Shown here piece after piece: positions 51,327-60,397 of a DNA stretch of 64,000 bases; position 1 is the stretch's first letter, and each line of letters begins with the position of its first letter. The stretch covers positions 2,932,501 through 2,996,500 of the forward strand of contig NZ_CP013659.2 of assembly GCF_001465795.2 (NCBI RefSeq), read 5' to 3'. The notes under the pieces are model-generated. The model did not search any database. It was not told the origin of the DNA and was given only the letters and a program-made list of their open reading frames with translations. The position numbers and the translations under genes are program-made. The stretch comes from Planococcus rifietoensis. Lineage in GTDB: Bacteria > Bacillota > Bacilli > Bacillales_A > Planococcaceae.

Positions 51327-53648
51327 TTAGATGGAGTTTTCTCCAGTATTCGTGCGTATCGCTTTATCTTTATCTTTTTCATTCAATTCATGAAGCAATT
51401 TTTCGCCTTCAATGTCCAAATCCGGGAGAATCTTGTCGAGCCATTTTGGCAGCCACCAGATTTTGTCGCCGAACATCGACATGACGGCCGGCACGAAGAT
51501 CATGCGGATAAGGAATGCATCGACGAGGATGCCGAACGCTAAGGCAAAGCCAATTTGCTTGATCATGATGTCATCTGTGAAGATAAAGCCGGAGAATACC
51601 GAGACCATGATCAATGCGGCGGCGACCACGACTTTACTCGCCGTCTTGTAGCCGCTGACGATGGCCCCATCGCCTTTTTCACCGTGTATATAGGCTTCGC
51701 GCATCGATGACACAAGGAATACTTGATAATCCATGGCGAGCCCGTACAGAATCCCCGTGACCATGATCGGGATAAAGCTCAACAACGGGCCGCCGGTATC
51801 GATTCCGAAGAGCGATCCGAGCCAGCCCCACTGGAAGACTGCGGTTGTGGCGCCGAATGTTGCCATGATGCTCAACAGGAAACCGACCGTTGCCTTGATT
51901 GGGATCAAGATCGAACGGAACACGACTAACAGGATAAGCAGTGACAGCACGACGATAATGGCGATATAGATCGGGAATACTTCAGCGAGTTTTTCCGAGA
52001 TGTCGATATTGACCGCCGTCAAGCCGGTCACGCCGATTTCTGCATTGGTGTTTTCAGTGGCAGCGGCATCTGTCCGTAAACTTTCCACCAATTGTTTTGT
52101 CGCTTCATCGGTCGGCCCGTTTTCCGGAATGATGCTGATGATGGCGATCGTTCCGTCTTCATTAAAGCCGCCTGGAGATACTTCCGCTACGCCGTCGAGC
52201 TGTGAGATATTGCTGAGCAGCTGGAAATATTCCTGCGGATTCACTGCAGCTGCGTCCTGGTCTTTCGCCACGACAAGCAACGGGCCGTTAAAACCTTCCC
52301 CGAAGCTGTCGGAAATGACGTCATAGCTCTGCCTTACAGCGGTGTCTTGATTGGCGCTTTCGCCGGATGGCATGCCGAGGTTCATTTGCGCGACCGGCAC
52401 TGCGAGCGTACCAAGAACGATAATGACCAGTAAGACCGCGGCCCATTTCGTTTTCAATAAGCCGGTGATCCATCCTTGGGCAAAGCTTGGTTTCGAGCTG
52501 TTGTTCGCTTGGGCTTTATTTCTCGTTTTGGCTGAGACGATCCGCTCACCGATCAACCCGAGCAAGGCCGGGAGAAGCGTGAGCGCGACCAGCACATCGA
52601 TTAGCACCGTCAATGCGGCGACGATTGCCATACTGCTGAGGAACGAGATGCCGATGACCAGCAAGCCGCTGAGCGCGATGATGACGGTCAAGCCGGCAAA
52701 GAATACCGCGCTGCCTGCTGTGCCGACTGCACGGGCAGCCGCTTCTTTCGCGGTCAATTGTTGTTCGGTGATCAGTTTGCGCTGTCTGTTAACAATGAAC
52801 AAGGCATAATCGATGCCGACTGCAAGGCCGATCATCAAAGCGAGAACCGGTGTCAGGCTGTTGATTTCGAACATGCTCGACAAGGCGAACGTCCCGCCGA
52901 CACCCACACCGACGCCGATCAATGCCACAACTAGCGGCAAGCCCGCTGCGATGAGTGAGCCGAGCGTGACGACCAGGATGACTGCTGCGATCGCGAGCCC
53001 GATGATTTCATGGGTGCCGCCGATCGGGATATCGACGCCTTGCAGCGCACCCGTCGGAATGACTGTGATGGAAGAATTGTCTTGAGCGATATTTGCGGCA
53101 TCCGCAAGTTCTTCGCGTTCCGCTTCACTCAAGTCTTCCGCTGTTTTGGTCAGTTGGAACTGGAATAATGCGACCGTGCCGTCCTCTGAAATCTGGATGC
53201 CCGGGACCGGCATTTCTTGAACGATGAACGGCCGGTGGTTGACTTCAGACGCCGGAAGCTGGCTCATCATGTCCTGCAGTCCCTGCATCTGTGCCATTGC
53301 TTCCTCGTCCTGCAGCATATCCATCGGATTGACGACATGTTCCAAACTGTAAATTTCATTGGCTGCCATGGCTAAAGCTTGGGCATTGGCCGGATCGTCA
53401 ATGGCTTCCCCTTCCGGCACTTCGAATAAATAACTGCCTTGCCCGCCGGATGCTGCCGGGTATTCTTCCGCCAATTCGTCCAGCACGTCCTGTGCGGCGG
53501 TGCCGTCAATTCTTGTTTCGCTGCTTGTATTCACGCCATTCGTGACAATGGCTGTGATGATGACGCCTAAAATGAGCAGCCAGCTGGCAATAAAGATCCA
53601 AGGCTTGCTATAGGCTGTTTTTCCGATGCTGTAAAAAAATCTCGACAC
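51327..53648 (-). CDS. MMPL-family RND-type exporter
   Basis: 773 residues from GTG 53648 (GGAG eight bases before). Two halves, each with an extracytoplasmic loop followed by membrane segments; 11-12 in all. Conserved MMPL stretches: LALMIGLAVGIDYALFIVNR (proton-relay GIDYA) and MVTGILYGLAMDYQVFLVSS (GLAMDYQ). YdfJ-like; exports lipids or drugs by proton motive force. The cytoplasmic C-terminal tail is charged. 26 bases downstream of a TetR gene in the same operon. Confidence 0.9.
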   Translation of the reverse strand: MSRFFYSIGKTAYSKPWIFIASWLLILGVIITAIVTNGVNTSSETRIDGTAAQDVLDELAEEYPAASGGQGSYLFEVPEGEAIDDPANAQALAMAANEIYSLEHVVNPMDMLQDEEAMAQMQGLQDMMSQLPASEVNHRPFIVQEMPVPGIQISEDGTVALFQFQLTKTAEDLSEAEREELADAANIAQDNSSITVIPTGALQGVDIPIGGTHEIIGLAIAAVILVVTLGSLIAAGLPLVVALIGVGVGVGGTFALSSMFEINSLTPVLALMIGLAVGIDYALFIVNRQRKLITEQQLTAKEAAARAVGTAGSAVFFAGLTVIIALSGLLVIGISFLSSMAIVAALTVLIDVLVALTLLPALLGLIGERIVSAKTRNKAQANNSSKPSFAQGWITGLLKTKWAAVLLVIIVLGTLAVPVAQMNLGMPSGESANQDTAVRQSYDVISDSFGEGFNGPLLVVAKDQDAAAVNPQEYFQLLSNISQLDGVAEVSPGGFNEDGTIAIISIIPENGPTDEATKQLVESLRTDAAATENTNAEIGVTGLTAVNIDISEKLAEVFPIYIAIIVVLSLLILLVVFRSILIPIKATVGFLLSIMATFGATTAVFQWGWLGSLFGIDTGGPLLSFIPIMVTGILYGLAMDYQVFLVSSMREAYIHGEKGDGAIVSGYKTASKVVVAAALIMVSVFSGFIFTDDIMIKQIGFALAFGILVDAFLIRMIFVPAVMSMFGDKIWWLPKWLDKILPDLDIEGEKLLHELNEKDKDKAIRTNTGENSI

Positions 53649-53674
53649 TTGTGCAACTCCGTTCTCTACTTTTA

Positions 53675-54286
53675 TTAGTTAAAGCCTTTTCGTAAATGGG
53701 CAAAAACGATATCGATGTATTGGTTAAACTCGTTATCTGCCTCGTCCTGTTCCCCGTCTTTCGGCAATTTAACGGCGATGCTTTCATCAAGCACCGGCAA
53801 AATCGCACCGAATACGGCGCCGATCAGAATAGGGTAATACTCTTCCGGATAGTCGCTGCCGAACTCTTCACTGATTCCGCGTTTCGCAAAATCCTGCACT
53901 TCCATCAATGCGCCGGTTACATACAATTTGAGCGAAGGGTAGTTTCGTGACAGTGAAACTAGCTGATTGAGACGCCTCAATTTATTGATCGTGAAACTTC
54001 CGCGGATATACAATTCGATGGTGTCTAAAGGCGTGTAATTTTCCGTGGAGAAGGAGAACTGGCCGTCGCGCTCTAAATAATCATTCATCGTCAAGGAGTT
54101 GGCGATCGCTTCTTCCTTGCATGAAAAATAATTGGCAAATGTCCGGCGTGAATAGCCTGCCGTTTTAACGATATCTTCCACAACAAACCCGTCTACACCA
54201 TGCTCCACCGCTAAGTTAAAAGCAGCTTCGGCCAAGGCTTGGCGTGTCGCTATTTTTTTCATATCCCGCAAACCGCTGTCAGTCAT
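53675..54286 (-). CDS. TetR-family transcriptional regulator
   Basis: 203 residues from ATG 54286 behind GAGGTGATGGA. N-terminal TetR helix-turn-helix: RQALAEAAFNLAVEHGVDGF, VVEDIVKTAGYSRRTFANYF, SCKEEAIANS. A helical ligand domain follows with VSLSRNYPSLKLYVTGALM. First gene of the exporter operon. A perfect 9-bp palindrome sits 39 bases upstream. Confidence 0.9.
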   Translation of the reverse strand: MTDSGLRDMKKIATRQALAEAAFNLAVEHGVDGFVVEDIVKTAGYSRRTFANYFSCKEEAIANSLTMNDYLERDGQFSFSTENYTPLDTIELYIRGSFTINKLRRLNQLVSLSRNYPSLKLYVTGALMEVQDFAKRGISEEFGSDYPEEYYPILIGAVFGAILPVLDESIAVKLPKDGEQDEADNEFNQYIDIVFAHLRKGFN

Positions 54287-54324
54287 TCCATCACCTCATT
54301 TTCAATTCTTACATGTTATACCAC

Positions 54325-54349
54325 AAAAATTGCCTAATGTGCAATTTTT
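54325..54349. promoter_or_regulatory. Candidate TetR operator
   Basis: AAAAATTGC, CTAATGT, GCAATTTTT: exact 9-bp arms. A further half-site (GGGCAATTATAAAA) starts at 54356. Between the divergent TetR and S51 peptidase genes. Confidence 0.65.
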
Positions 54350-54423
54350 CCCTTTGGGCAATTATAAAAACCGGACCGATTAACTGTATAATGGTTATCA
54401 TCAGCTGCACGAAGGAGGCCCTT

Positions 54424-55080
54424 ATGAAAATCCATTATTATTTAGGCTGGTTTACTGATTTTTTCCCGGAAAACCTGAGCAAAGCTTTAAGGGAAGACCT
54501 TCCAGAACGGAAATCGCTCGTGATGGTCAGTTCGGATCCATCAGATGCTGAAGTGGACGGCGCTGTGGAACGTTCCTGGTTAGATCAGGCAGGCATTTCA
54601 TTCGATGAATATCATTTAATCGATTCGAACATAGAGCAGGAAGTGGCCCATGCCTTAATCAGAAATGCCTCGGCCATTTTTCTATTGGGCGGAGATACGC
54701 TTGAGCAAAACCGGTTTTTGAAGGATTTCAAATTAGCGGAACCGATCAAAACGAGCACCGCCTTGGTCATGGGGGCCAGTGCCGGGGCGATCAATATGTC
54801 CGCTAAATGGAAATGCTCGGAACGCTTTGGCTATCCTGAGGGCATGGACATTTTTTGCGACGGCCTCTCGCTAGACCCTTTTTCCGTGCTGTCCCATTTC
54901 GACCTCGAAAACAATATGGCACTCGTACAAGAAGAGCTGTCTGCCCTGTCGGATGAAATGAACGTGTATGCGTCAAATAAAGACTGTGCCTTGCGCTCAA
55001 AAGGCGGCCATATCGATATTTTAGGGGATGTTTATGTCATGTCGCGCTCAAACATCCGGAAATTGGATGAGACTTTTTAG
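54424..55080 (+). CDS. S51-family peptidase (dipeptidase E-like)
   Basis: 218 residues from ATG 54424 behind GAAGGAGGCCCTT. Peptidase E fold: AIFLLGGDTLEQNRFL, nucleophile elbow VMGASAGAINMS (Ser of GASAG), LSHFDLENN. Cytosolic serine peptidases of this family cleave Asp-X dipeptides or cyanophycin-like material. Second member of the family in the window (other at 61937). Single-gene unit ending at a strong terminator. Confidence 0.8.
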   Translation: MKIHYYLGWFTDFFPENLSKALREDLPERKSLVMVSSDPSDAEVDGAVERSWLDQAGISFDEYHLIDSNIEQEVAHALIRNASAIFLLGGDTLEQNRFLKDFKLAEPIKTSTALVMGASAGAINMSAKWKCSERFGYPEGMDIFCDGLSLDPFSVLSHFDLENNMALVQEELSALSDEMNVYASNKDCALRSKGGHIDILGDVYVMSRSNIRKLDETF

Positions 55081-55108
55081 CTTCATTGGCTGCGTCAAAA
55101 AGCAAAAC

Positions 55109-55154
55109 AAAAAACGTTCGGCAAGCAGAATTTCATGCTTGCCGAACGTTTTTT
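55109..55154. terminator. Bidirectional terminator
   Basis: AAAAAACGTTCGGCAAGCA and its complement around a short loop, shared by the S51 peptidase and the oxidoreductase. Confidence 0.9.
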
Positions 55155-55161
55155 GATTGGT

Positions 55162-56157
55162 TTAAGCATTTTGGCAATTAACGATCGTTCTCCCTAAATG
55201 CTTCCCGTTTTTGATTGCCTCGATCGTATCAGGAATTTGTTCGAGCGAGACTTCGTCCGTCAAAGTTGTTTGGGTGATGTTCCAGTCGGCTGACATCTTG
55301 TCCCAGATGGCGCCGCGTTTTTCGATCGGCACATTGACTGAATCGATGCCAAGCAAATTGACGCCTCTTAGGATGAACGGCAGCACCGTCGCCGTCAGTT
55401 GAAGGCCAGCTGCGTTGCCGCACATGCTCATGCTGCCGCCATAGGAAATTTGCGGGATGAGGACCGATGCCACATCGCCGCCGACCGTATCGAGGACATA
55501 ATCGAATTTTTGCTTGTTCAATGGCTTTTTCAGTTCGCCCAGATCATCCGGGAAAATGACCGCGCTGGCCCCGAGCGATTTCGCCACGTCCACTTGATGG
55601 TCTTTGCGCACCAAGGCCGTGATATTGGGGTAGCCGATTTTAGAAAGAATCTGCAGCGCGACGCTTCCGACGCCGCCAGTCGATCCTGTCACCAATAGCT
55701 CCGGATTGTTTTTTGGGTCCATACCGTTTTGTTCGAGTGCTTGGATGGATAAGGCCGCCGTGAATCCTGCCGTCCCGAACACCATAGCGTCTTTCAAGCT
55801 CAAGCCGTCCGGCAAAGGCACGATCCACTCGGCCGGCACGCGGGCATATTCAGAGAACCCGCCGGTATGACTCATGCCCATTTCAAACCCGGTGACAATC
55901 ACTTCCTGGCCTTGCTGGAATCGCCCGTCCGCTGTATGTACAACCGTTCCGCTGAAGTCGATTCCGGGAATCATCGGGTAATCGCGGATGACTCCGCCTT
56001 TTTTCTGCACCGCGAGCATGTCTTTGTAATTGATCGACGAATACGCCACTTTCACCAAGGCGTCTCCTTGCGATAATTGGTCTTCACTGATTTGTTCCAC
56101 GCCGTAGGTCACTTCATCTTCTTGCTGTTTAATGACAATCGCTTTAAATAAATCCAT
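55162..56157 (-). CDS. YhdH/YhfP-family (acrylyl-CoA reductase-like) quinone oxidoreductase
   Basis: 331 residues from ATG 56157 (AAGGAGGGATTTTC upstream). Zinc-free MDR fold: VAYSSINYKDMLAV, PMIPGIDFSGTV, VLVTGSTGGVGSVALQILSK-like NADPH loop (reads LVTGSTGGVGSVALQIL), LDTVGGDVASVLIPQ, MCGNAAGL. It reduces activated double bonds such as acrylyl-CoA or quinones with NADPH. It is divergent from an lmrA-like regulator, 168 bases away. Confidence 0.9.
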   Translation of the reverse strand: MDLFKAIVIKQQEDEVTYGVEQISEDQLSQGDALVKVAYSSINYKDMLAVQKKGGVIRDYPMIPGIDFSGTVVHTADGRFQQGQEVIVTGFEMGMSHTGGFSEYARVPAEWIVPLPDGLSLKDAMVFGTAGFTAALSIQALEQNGMDPKNNPELLVTGSTGGVGSVALQILSKIGYPNITALVRKDHQVDVAKSLGASAVIFPDDLGELKKPLNKQKFDYVLDTVGGDVASVLIPQISYGGSMSMCGNAAGLQLTATVLPFILRGVNLLGIDSVNVPIEKRGAIWDKMSADWNITQTTLTDEVSLEQIPDTIEAIKNGKHLGRTIVNCQNA

Positions 56158-56288
56158 GAAAATCCCTCCTTGCTCTTCTCTTCCCGATTCAGTGTGGCAG
56201 CATGCATTATCTGGAGAGATCCTCTTGCACTATTTTTTACTGCTGTGGGCGAACCCATTCTTTGACAATGATTTATTCAACAATTATA

Positions 56289-56306
56289 TTAGACTGGTCG
56301 GTTTAA
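56289..56306. promoter_or_regulatory. Candidate LmrA-type operator
   Basis: TTAGACTGGTCGGTTTAA, an imperfect palindrome resembling the AGACCNGTCT-type LmrA/YxaF box of Bacillus, 20 bases before the regulator start. Confidence 0.6.
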
Positions 56307-56325
56307 TTATTTTAAGAGGTGAATT

Positions 56326-56901
56326 ATGTCTAAACCCAATACGAAAGTGGCGTTGATCGAGGCTGCTTCCAGATTGTTCCGCCTGCACGGCTACGAAGGG
56401 ATCAGTCTTAACGATATTTTAAAAGAGATCAATATTCCTAAAGGCTCCTTGTACCATTATTTCCCTAATGGCAAAGAAGAGCTGGCTGTCGAGGCCATTC
56501 ATCATACCAAAGATATTGTTTTGGCATGGATTGAAGAGTCGTTCGAACAAATCGGCGATCCTGTCAAAGCGGTGCAAGACCATATTCATCAGCTGACCGT
56601 TCTATTGAAAGATGAGACAGAACAGGTCGGGTTTCCGATTGGAACGATTGCAGCTGAAAAATATTCGACCAATGAACCGATCAGGTCCGCGTGCCAAACG
56701 GCATTCGAAGAGTGGAGCGAACTATACTCCACTAAGTTTTTTGAAGCAGGATACAGTGAAAAGCAGGCTAAAGATTACGGTGTTTTCATTCTGGCCGCGA
56801 TCGAAGGAGGCATTCTTCTTTCACTTACTACCAAAAGCGAGGAATCGCTTTTAATCATCGCCGATCAAATTCCTTTCATCTTGTCAAAAAGAGAGAATTA
56901 G
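56326..56901 (+). CDS. TetR-family regulator, LmrA/YxaF-like
   Basis: 191 residues from ATG 56326 behind AGAGGTGAATT. HTH: KVALIEAASRLFRLHGYEGI, SLNDILKEINIPKGSLYHYF, PNGKEELAVEAI. The C-terminal part (ETEQVGFPIGTIAAEK, AFEEWSELYSTKFFEAGYSE) fits the LmrA/YxaF group. Followed after 32 bases by an MFS pump, the lmrA-lmrB order known from B. subtilis, where LmrA represses the pump. Confidence 0.88.
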   Translation: MSKPNTKVALIEAASRLFRLHGYEGISLNDILKEINIPKGSLYHYFPNGKEELAVEAIHHTKDIVLAWIEESFEQIGDPVKAVQDHIHQLTVLLKDETEQVGFPIGTIAAEKYSTNEPIRSACQTAFEEWSELYSTKFFEAGYSEKQAKDYGVFILAAIEGGILLSLTTKSEESLLIIADQIPFILSKREN

Positions 56902-56933
56902 AATCAGGCATTTCAGAGAGGAATGGATAAAAT

Positions 56934-58400
56934 ATGACAACAATAGCAGGACAGCAACAAGAAACCATCAAAACGACCCCTATTTTAATTTCATTCTTAA
57001 TCGCAGGCTTTATTGGATTGTTCAGTGAGACTGCGCTCAATATGGCATTGGGTGATTTAATCCAACAATTCGGCGTAGGATCGTCCACCATCCAATGGCT
57101 CACGACCGGATACTTGCTGACACTCGGCATACTGGTCCCTGTGTCGGGCTTATTGCTGCAATGGTTCAGCACAAGACAGCTATTCATTGCCGCGCTGGCC
57201 TTTTCAGTGACCGGCACCTTGATCGCTGCACTGGCGCCGAGCTTCAGCATTCTCATGGTGGCCCGTGTCATCCAGGCAATCGGAACAGGCTTGCTGTTGC
57301 CGCTCATGTTCAACACGATTCTATTGATCTTCCCTATTCATCGCAGAGGGGCGATTATGGGATTGATGGGCTTGGTGATCATGTTCGCTCCGGCGATCGG
57401 GCCGACGATTTCCGGATTTTTAATTGAAAACTTAAGCTGGCATTGGATTTTCTGGGTGTCTCTTCCGTTTCTAGTGTTTGCACTAGTTTTCGGCATCATG
57501 TTCATGCAGAACGTCAGCGTGATCACAAAACCTAAGATCGACATCACTTCCATCGTCTTATCGTCTCTTGGATTTGGCGGCATCGTCTATGGATTCAGCA
57601 CCGCTGGGGAAAGCGGCTGGGGCAGTTTCATCGTCATCGCATCTATTGCGGTTGGATTTGTCTCATTGTTCTTGTTCTCCATCCGGCAATTTAAAATGGA
57701 CCAGCCGATGATCAACCTCCGCGTCTTTAAATACCCTATGTTCACCCTTGGGCTCGCGGCTGTGTTTATCGCGTTCATGGTCATCCTGTCATCAGCCATT
57801 CTGCTGCCGCTGTATTTGCAGACGGGACTTGGCTTGGCAGCTGTCACAGCCGGGCTCATCCTCCTGCCGGGCGGCGTGTTAAATGGATTGATGTCACCGA
57901 TTACCGGGCGGATTTACGATAAATACGGGCCGAGAGGATTGGTCATTCCCGGATTTTCCATCATCATCATTACCTTGTGGAACTTATCAGGCGTCACGAC
58001 CGCCACGACCGCAGTCACAATCGTCGTCTTGAATACTCTTTTGATGGTCGGGGTTTCATTGGTGATGATGCCTGCCCAAACCAATGCATTGAACCAATTG
58101 CCAAAAGACTTGTATCCGGATGGCACCGCTTTGATGAACACCCTTCAGCAAGTATCAGGCGCCATCGGGACAGCGGTCGCCATCACCATCATGTCATCGA
58201 CACAATCGACCTATATGCAAACTGTGTCCGATCCAAACAGCGCTTCCGCTATTCCCGAAGCACTGACGGCTGGCGTACAAAATGCCTTTACATTCGGTTT
58301 GGTGCTCGCTGTGATCGGTTTGGTGATTTCTTTCTTCATCAAATCCGTCCACCTGGCCAAAGAAGAAGCACCTCAAGGAAAAGTTGTCGAAAACACTTAA
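56934..58400 (+). CDS. MFS multidrug exporter, DHA2 family (LmrB-like)
   Basis: 488 residues, about 14 membrane segments. LFSETALNMALGDLIQQFGV, IQWLTTGYLLTLGILVPVSG, MFNTILLIFPIHRRGAIMGL and VIMFAPAIGPTISGFL match the pump at 41132-42568 over the whole length. LmrB-type pumps remove lincosamides and other drugs. In the same transcript as the TetR-type regulator. Confidence 0.9.
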   Translation: MTTIAGQQQETIKTTPILISFLIAGFIGLFSETALNMALGDLIQQFGVGSSTIQWLTTGYLLTLGILVPVSGLLLQWFSTRQLFIAALAFSVTGTLIAALAPSFSILMVARVIQAIGTGLLLPLMFNTILLIFPIHRRGAIMGLMGLVIMFAPAIGPTISGFLIENLSWHWIFWVSLPFLVFALVFGIMFMQNVSVITKPKIDITSIVLSSLGFGGIVYGFSTAGESGWGSFIVIASIAVGFVSLFLFSIRQFKMDQPMINLRVFKYPMFTLGLAAVFIAFMVILSSAILLPLYLQTGLGLAAVTAGLILLPGGVLNGLMSPITGRIYDKYGPRGLVIPGFSIIIITLWNLSGVTTATTAVTIVVLNTLLMVGVSLVMMPAQTNALNQLPKDLYPDGTALMNTLQQVSGAIGTAVAITIMSSTQSTYMQTVSDPNSASAIPEALTAGVQNAFTFGLVLAVIGLVISFFIKSVHLAKEEAPQGKVVENT

Positions 58401-58437
58401 AAATGAACGATCGATTCAGCCGGTTTCAATTTAGGAT

Positions 58438-58465
58438 TTGACTTCTTTTTTATTCCAGTTATAAT
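58438..58465 (+). promoter_or_regulatory. Promoter of the tyrZ T-box transcript
   Basis: TTGACT (58438-58443), 16 bases, TATAAT (58460-58465). Confidence 0.75.
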
Positions 58466-58499
58466 GAAAAACAATATCTGCATAACGAAGATTTGCCCG

Positions 58500-58790
58500 A
58501 GCATTTCGGAGTATAAGAACAAAAGCGATGATAAGAACGAGTACCTGTGACTGAAGCATACAGAAAGCGGCCGGTTGATGAGAGGCGCATGCGGTGTCTG
58601 GGGAAATACCTCTTTGAGCTGTGTACCGAACCTTCAGTAGGCTACACCGGAGTTGCATCCGTAATCCATGCAGAAGTATCGCTTCGGCCGTACTTTCCAA
58701 GGGAAGCTGTGCGAGCAGCTTCCGAACTAAGGTGGTAACACGCATATCCGCGTCCTTTAGGGTTTTTCCCTAGAGGGCGCTTTTTTGTAT
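58500..58790 (+). ncRNA. T-box leader of tyrosyl-tRNA synthetase gene
   Basis: A long stem I region, then the conserved T-box AAGGTGGTAACACG (58729-58742), followed by a terminator stem GCGTCCTTTAGGG...CCCTAGAGGGCGC and T6 (58750-58786). Two candidate TAC tyrosine specifiers lie in the leader (near 58608 and 58643); which is in the specifier loop needs folding. Uncharged tRNA-Tyr would stabilise the antiterminator and allow synthetase expression. The 5' limit is approximate. Confidence 0.9.
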
Positions 58791-58838
58791 TCTTATAGAT
58801 TTTGCGATATGACTATTCCAAGACAAGGAGATGTTAGC

Positions 58839-60053
58839 ATGCGACTCACACCCGCTGAACAAATGAAAATCATCGAAAAAGGAGCAGCCGAAATCATCGA
58901 GGAAGGCGAATTGCTCGAAAAGCTCGAACGCTCATACAATGAACAGCGCCCGCTCACCATCAAGCTTGGGCTCGATCCGTCCGCACCTGATATCCACCTT
59001 GGCCACGCAGTAGTTTTGCGCAAAATCAAGCAATTACAGGACCTCGGCCACCAGGCGGTCATTTTGATCGGCGACTTCACCGGGCGCATCGGCGACCCTT
59101 CCGGCAAGGCGAAAGGACGGACCGCGCTCAGTGACGAAGAGGTCCGGCAGAATGCGGAGACTTACTATGAACAGATCTTCAAAGTGCTCGACAAAACGAA
59201 GACAACGGTGCGTTTCAATAGCGAATGGCTGTCGAAACTGAATTTCGAGGAGGTCTTGAAGCTTGCCGCCAGCACATCGGTCGCGCGCATGCTCGAACGC
59301 GACGATTTCCAGAACCGCTACCAAAACCAATCGCCGATCGGCCTTCACGAGTTTTTCTACCCGCTCATGCAAGCCTATGATTCCGTTGAACTGAAAGCGG
59401 ACATCGAAATCGGCGGCACCGACCAGACCTTCAATATTTTGATGGGCCGTACGCTGCAAAAGCATATGGGCCAGGAAAAACAAGTCGCCATCTTCATGCC
59501 GCTGATCGAAGGGCTCGACGGCGTGGAAAAGATGAGCAAAAGCCTGGGCAATTACATTGGCATCAGCGAAGCGCCTGAAATCATGTTCAAAAAAGTGATG
59601 GAAATCCCCGATCCCTTGGTCTTCAAGTACTTTGAACTGACGACCGATGAGCATCCCTTGGCGATCGAATCCTTACTTGACCGGCTCGAAGACGGCGAAA
59701 ACCCGCGCAATATCAAATTGGAACTGGCGGAAATCATCACGGCGCTCTACCACGGCGAAGACGCGATGAAAGAAGCAAAACGCTACTTCGAGACGGCCTT
59801 CCAAAAGCGTGAAATCCCGGAAAATATCCCTTCGCTGCTGGTGGAAATCGGCAAGGAACGCATCGAAGAAATCATCCCGCAGCTCGTGGAATCCGGATTT
59901 GTCCGCAGCAAAAGTGAATTTGTGCGGCTCATTGAACAAAACGGCGTATCGTTTAACGGCGACAAGCTGACACGCGAAGAACTCGACACCATCGTCCATA
60001 ACGGCGACGTCCTGCAGATCGGCAAAAAGCGCTTCGTGCGTTTTGAAAAATAA
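58839..60053 (+). CDS. tyrZ: Tyrosyl-tRNA synthetase, TyrZ type
   Basis: 404 residues from ATG 58839 behind AAGGAGATGTTAGC. Class I synthetase: KLGLDPSAPDIHLGHAVVLR (HLGH as HIGH motif), GDFTGRIGDPSGK, GGTDQTFNILMGR, VEKMSKSLGNYIG (KMSKS). The C-terminal S4-like domain (about 340-404) has EFVRLIEQNGVSFNGDKLT. The D-P-S-A-P-D motif and size fit the TyrZ (second) type rather than TyrS of Bacillus. Loads tyrosine on tRNA-Tyr. Controlled by the T-box leader. Confidence 0.93.
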   Translation: MRLTPAEQMKIIEKGAAEIIEEGELLEKLERSYNEQRPLTIKLGLDPSAPDIHLGHAVVLRKIKQLQDLGHQAVILIGDFTGRIGDPSGKAKGRTALSDEEVRQNAETYYEQIFKVLDKTKTTVRFNSEWLSKLNFEEVLKLAASTSVARMLERDDFQNRYQNQSPIGLHEFFYPLMQAYDSVELKADIEIGGTDQTFNILMGRTLQKHMGQEKQVAIFMPLIEGLDGVEKMSKSLGNYIGISEAPEIMFKKVMEIPDPLVFKYFELTTDEHPLAIESLLDRLEDGENPRNIKLELAEIITALYHGEDAMKEAKRYFETAFQKREIPENIPSLLVEIGKERIEEIIPQLVESGFVRSKSEFVRLIEQNGVSFNGDKLTREELDTIVHNGDVLQIGKKRFVRFEK

Positions 60054-60275
60054 GTAAAGAAAAGGAGAGTGACCGAAAGTAAAGGCTGATGTCCATTGCG
60101 ACGGACGCTTTCGGGGCCACAGGATGTGGGTCATGCAGCTGGCGCGACAGGACGTCGCGTTGCCAGCTGCCAGGGCACCATGTAATTTCGTTGCTCCCAC
60201 ATCTGCAATGCAGATGCGTCGCAAATAAATGAACTCAGTTACACTTCGTTCATTTATTCGCCGCCTCCATTTCCA
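60054..60275. repeat. Highly structured intergenic element
   Basis: Four hairpins in 190 bases: CCGAAAG/CTTTCGG (60073-60114, with inner GTCC/GGAC), CAGCTGGCGCGAC/GTCGC-GTT-GCCAGCTG (60136-60169), CATCTGC/GCAGATG (60200-60216) and AATAAATGAAC/GTTCATTTATT (60224-60258). No open frame. Text such as GATGTCCATTGCGACGGACG resembles dispersed intergenic repeats of Planococcaceae as I recall them. It could also be an RNA. The rest of the gap, to 60397, holds the AldA terminator. Confidence 0.55.
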
Positions 60276-60324
60276 TCAGCTGTTATGAAAATAAAAATTA
60301 TAAAAAAGTCAGACATAATTAAAA

Positions 60325-60365
60325 CAGCCGGAGAAAAAGAATCTTTTTTCTCCGGCTGCTTCATT
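60325..60365 (-). terminator. Terminator of the aldehyde dehydrogenase gene
   Basis: CAGCCGGAGAAAAA and TTTTTCTCCGGCTG arms; T-rich on the minus strand. Confidence 0.8.
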
Positions 60366-60397
60366 TTATATACGTATGGGACAGACCCTTTTTTACT

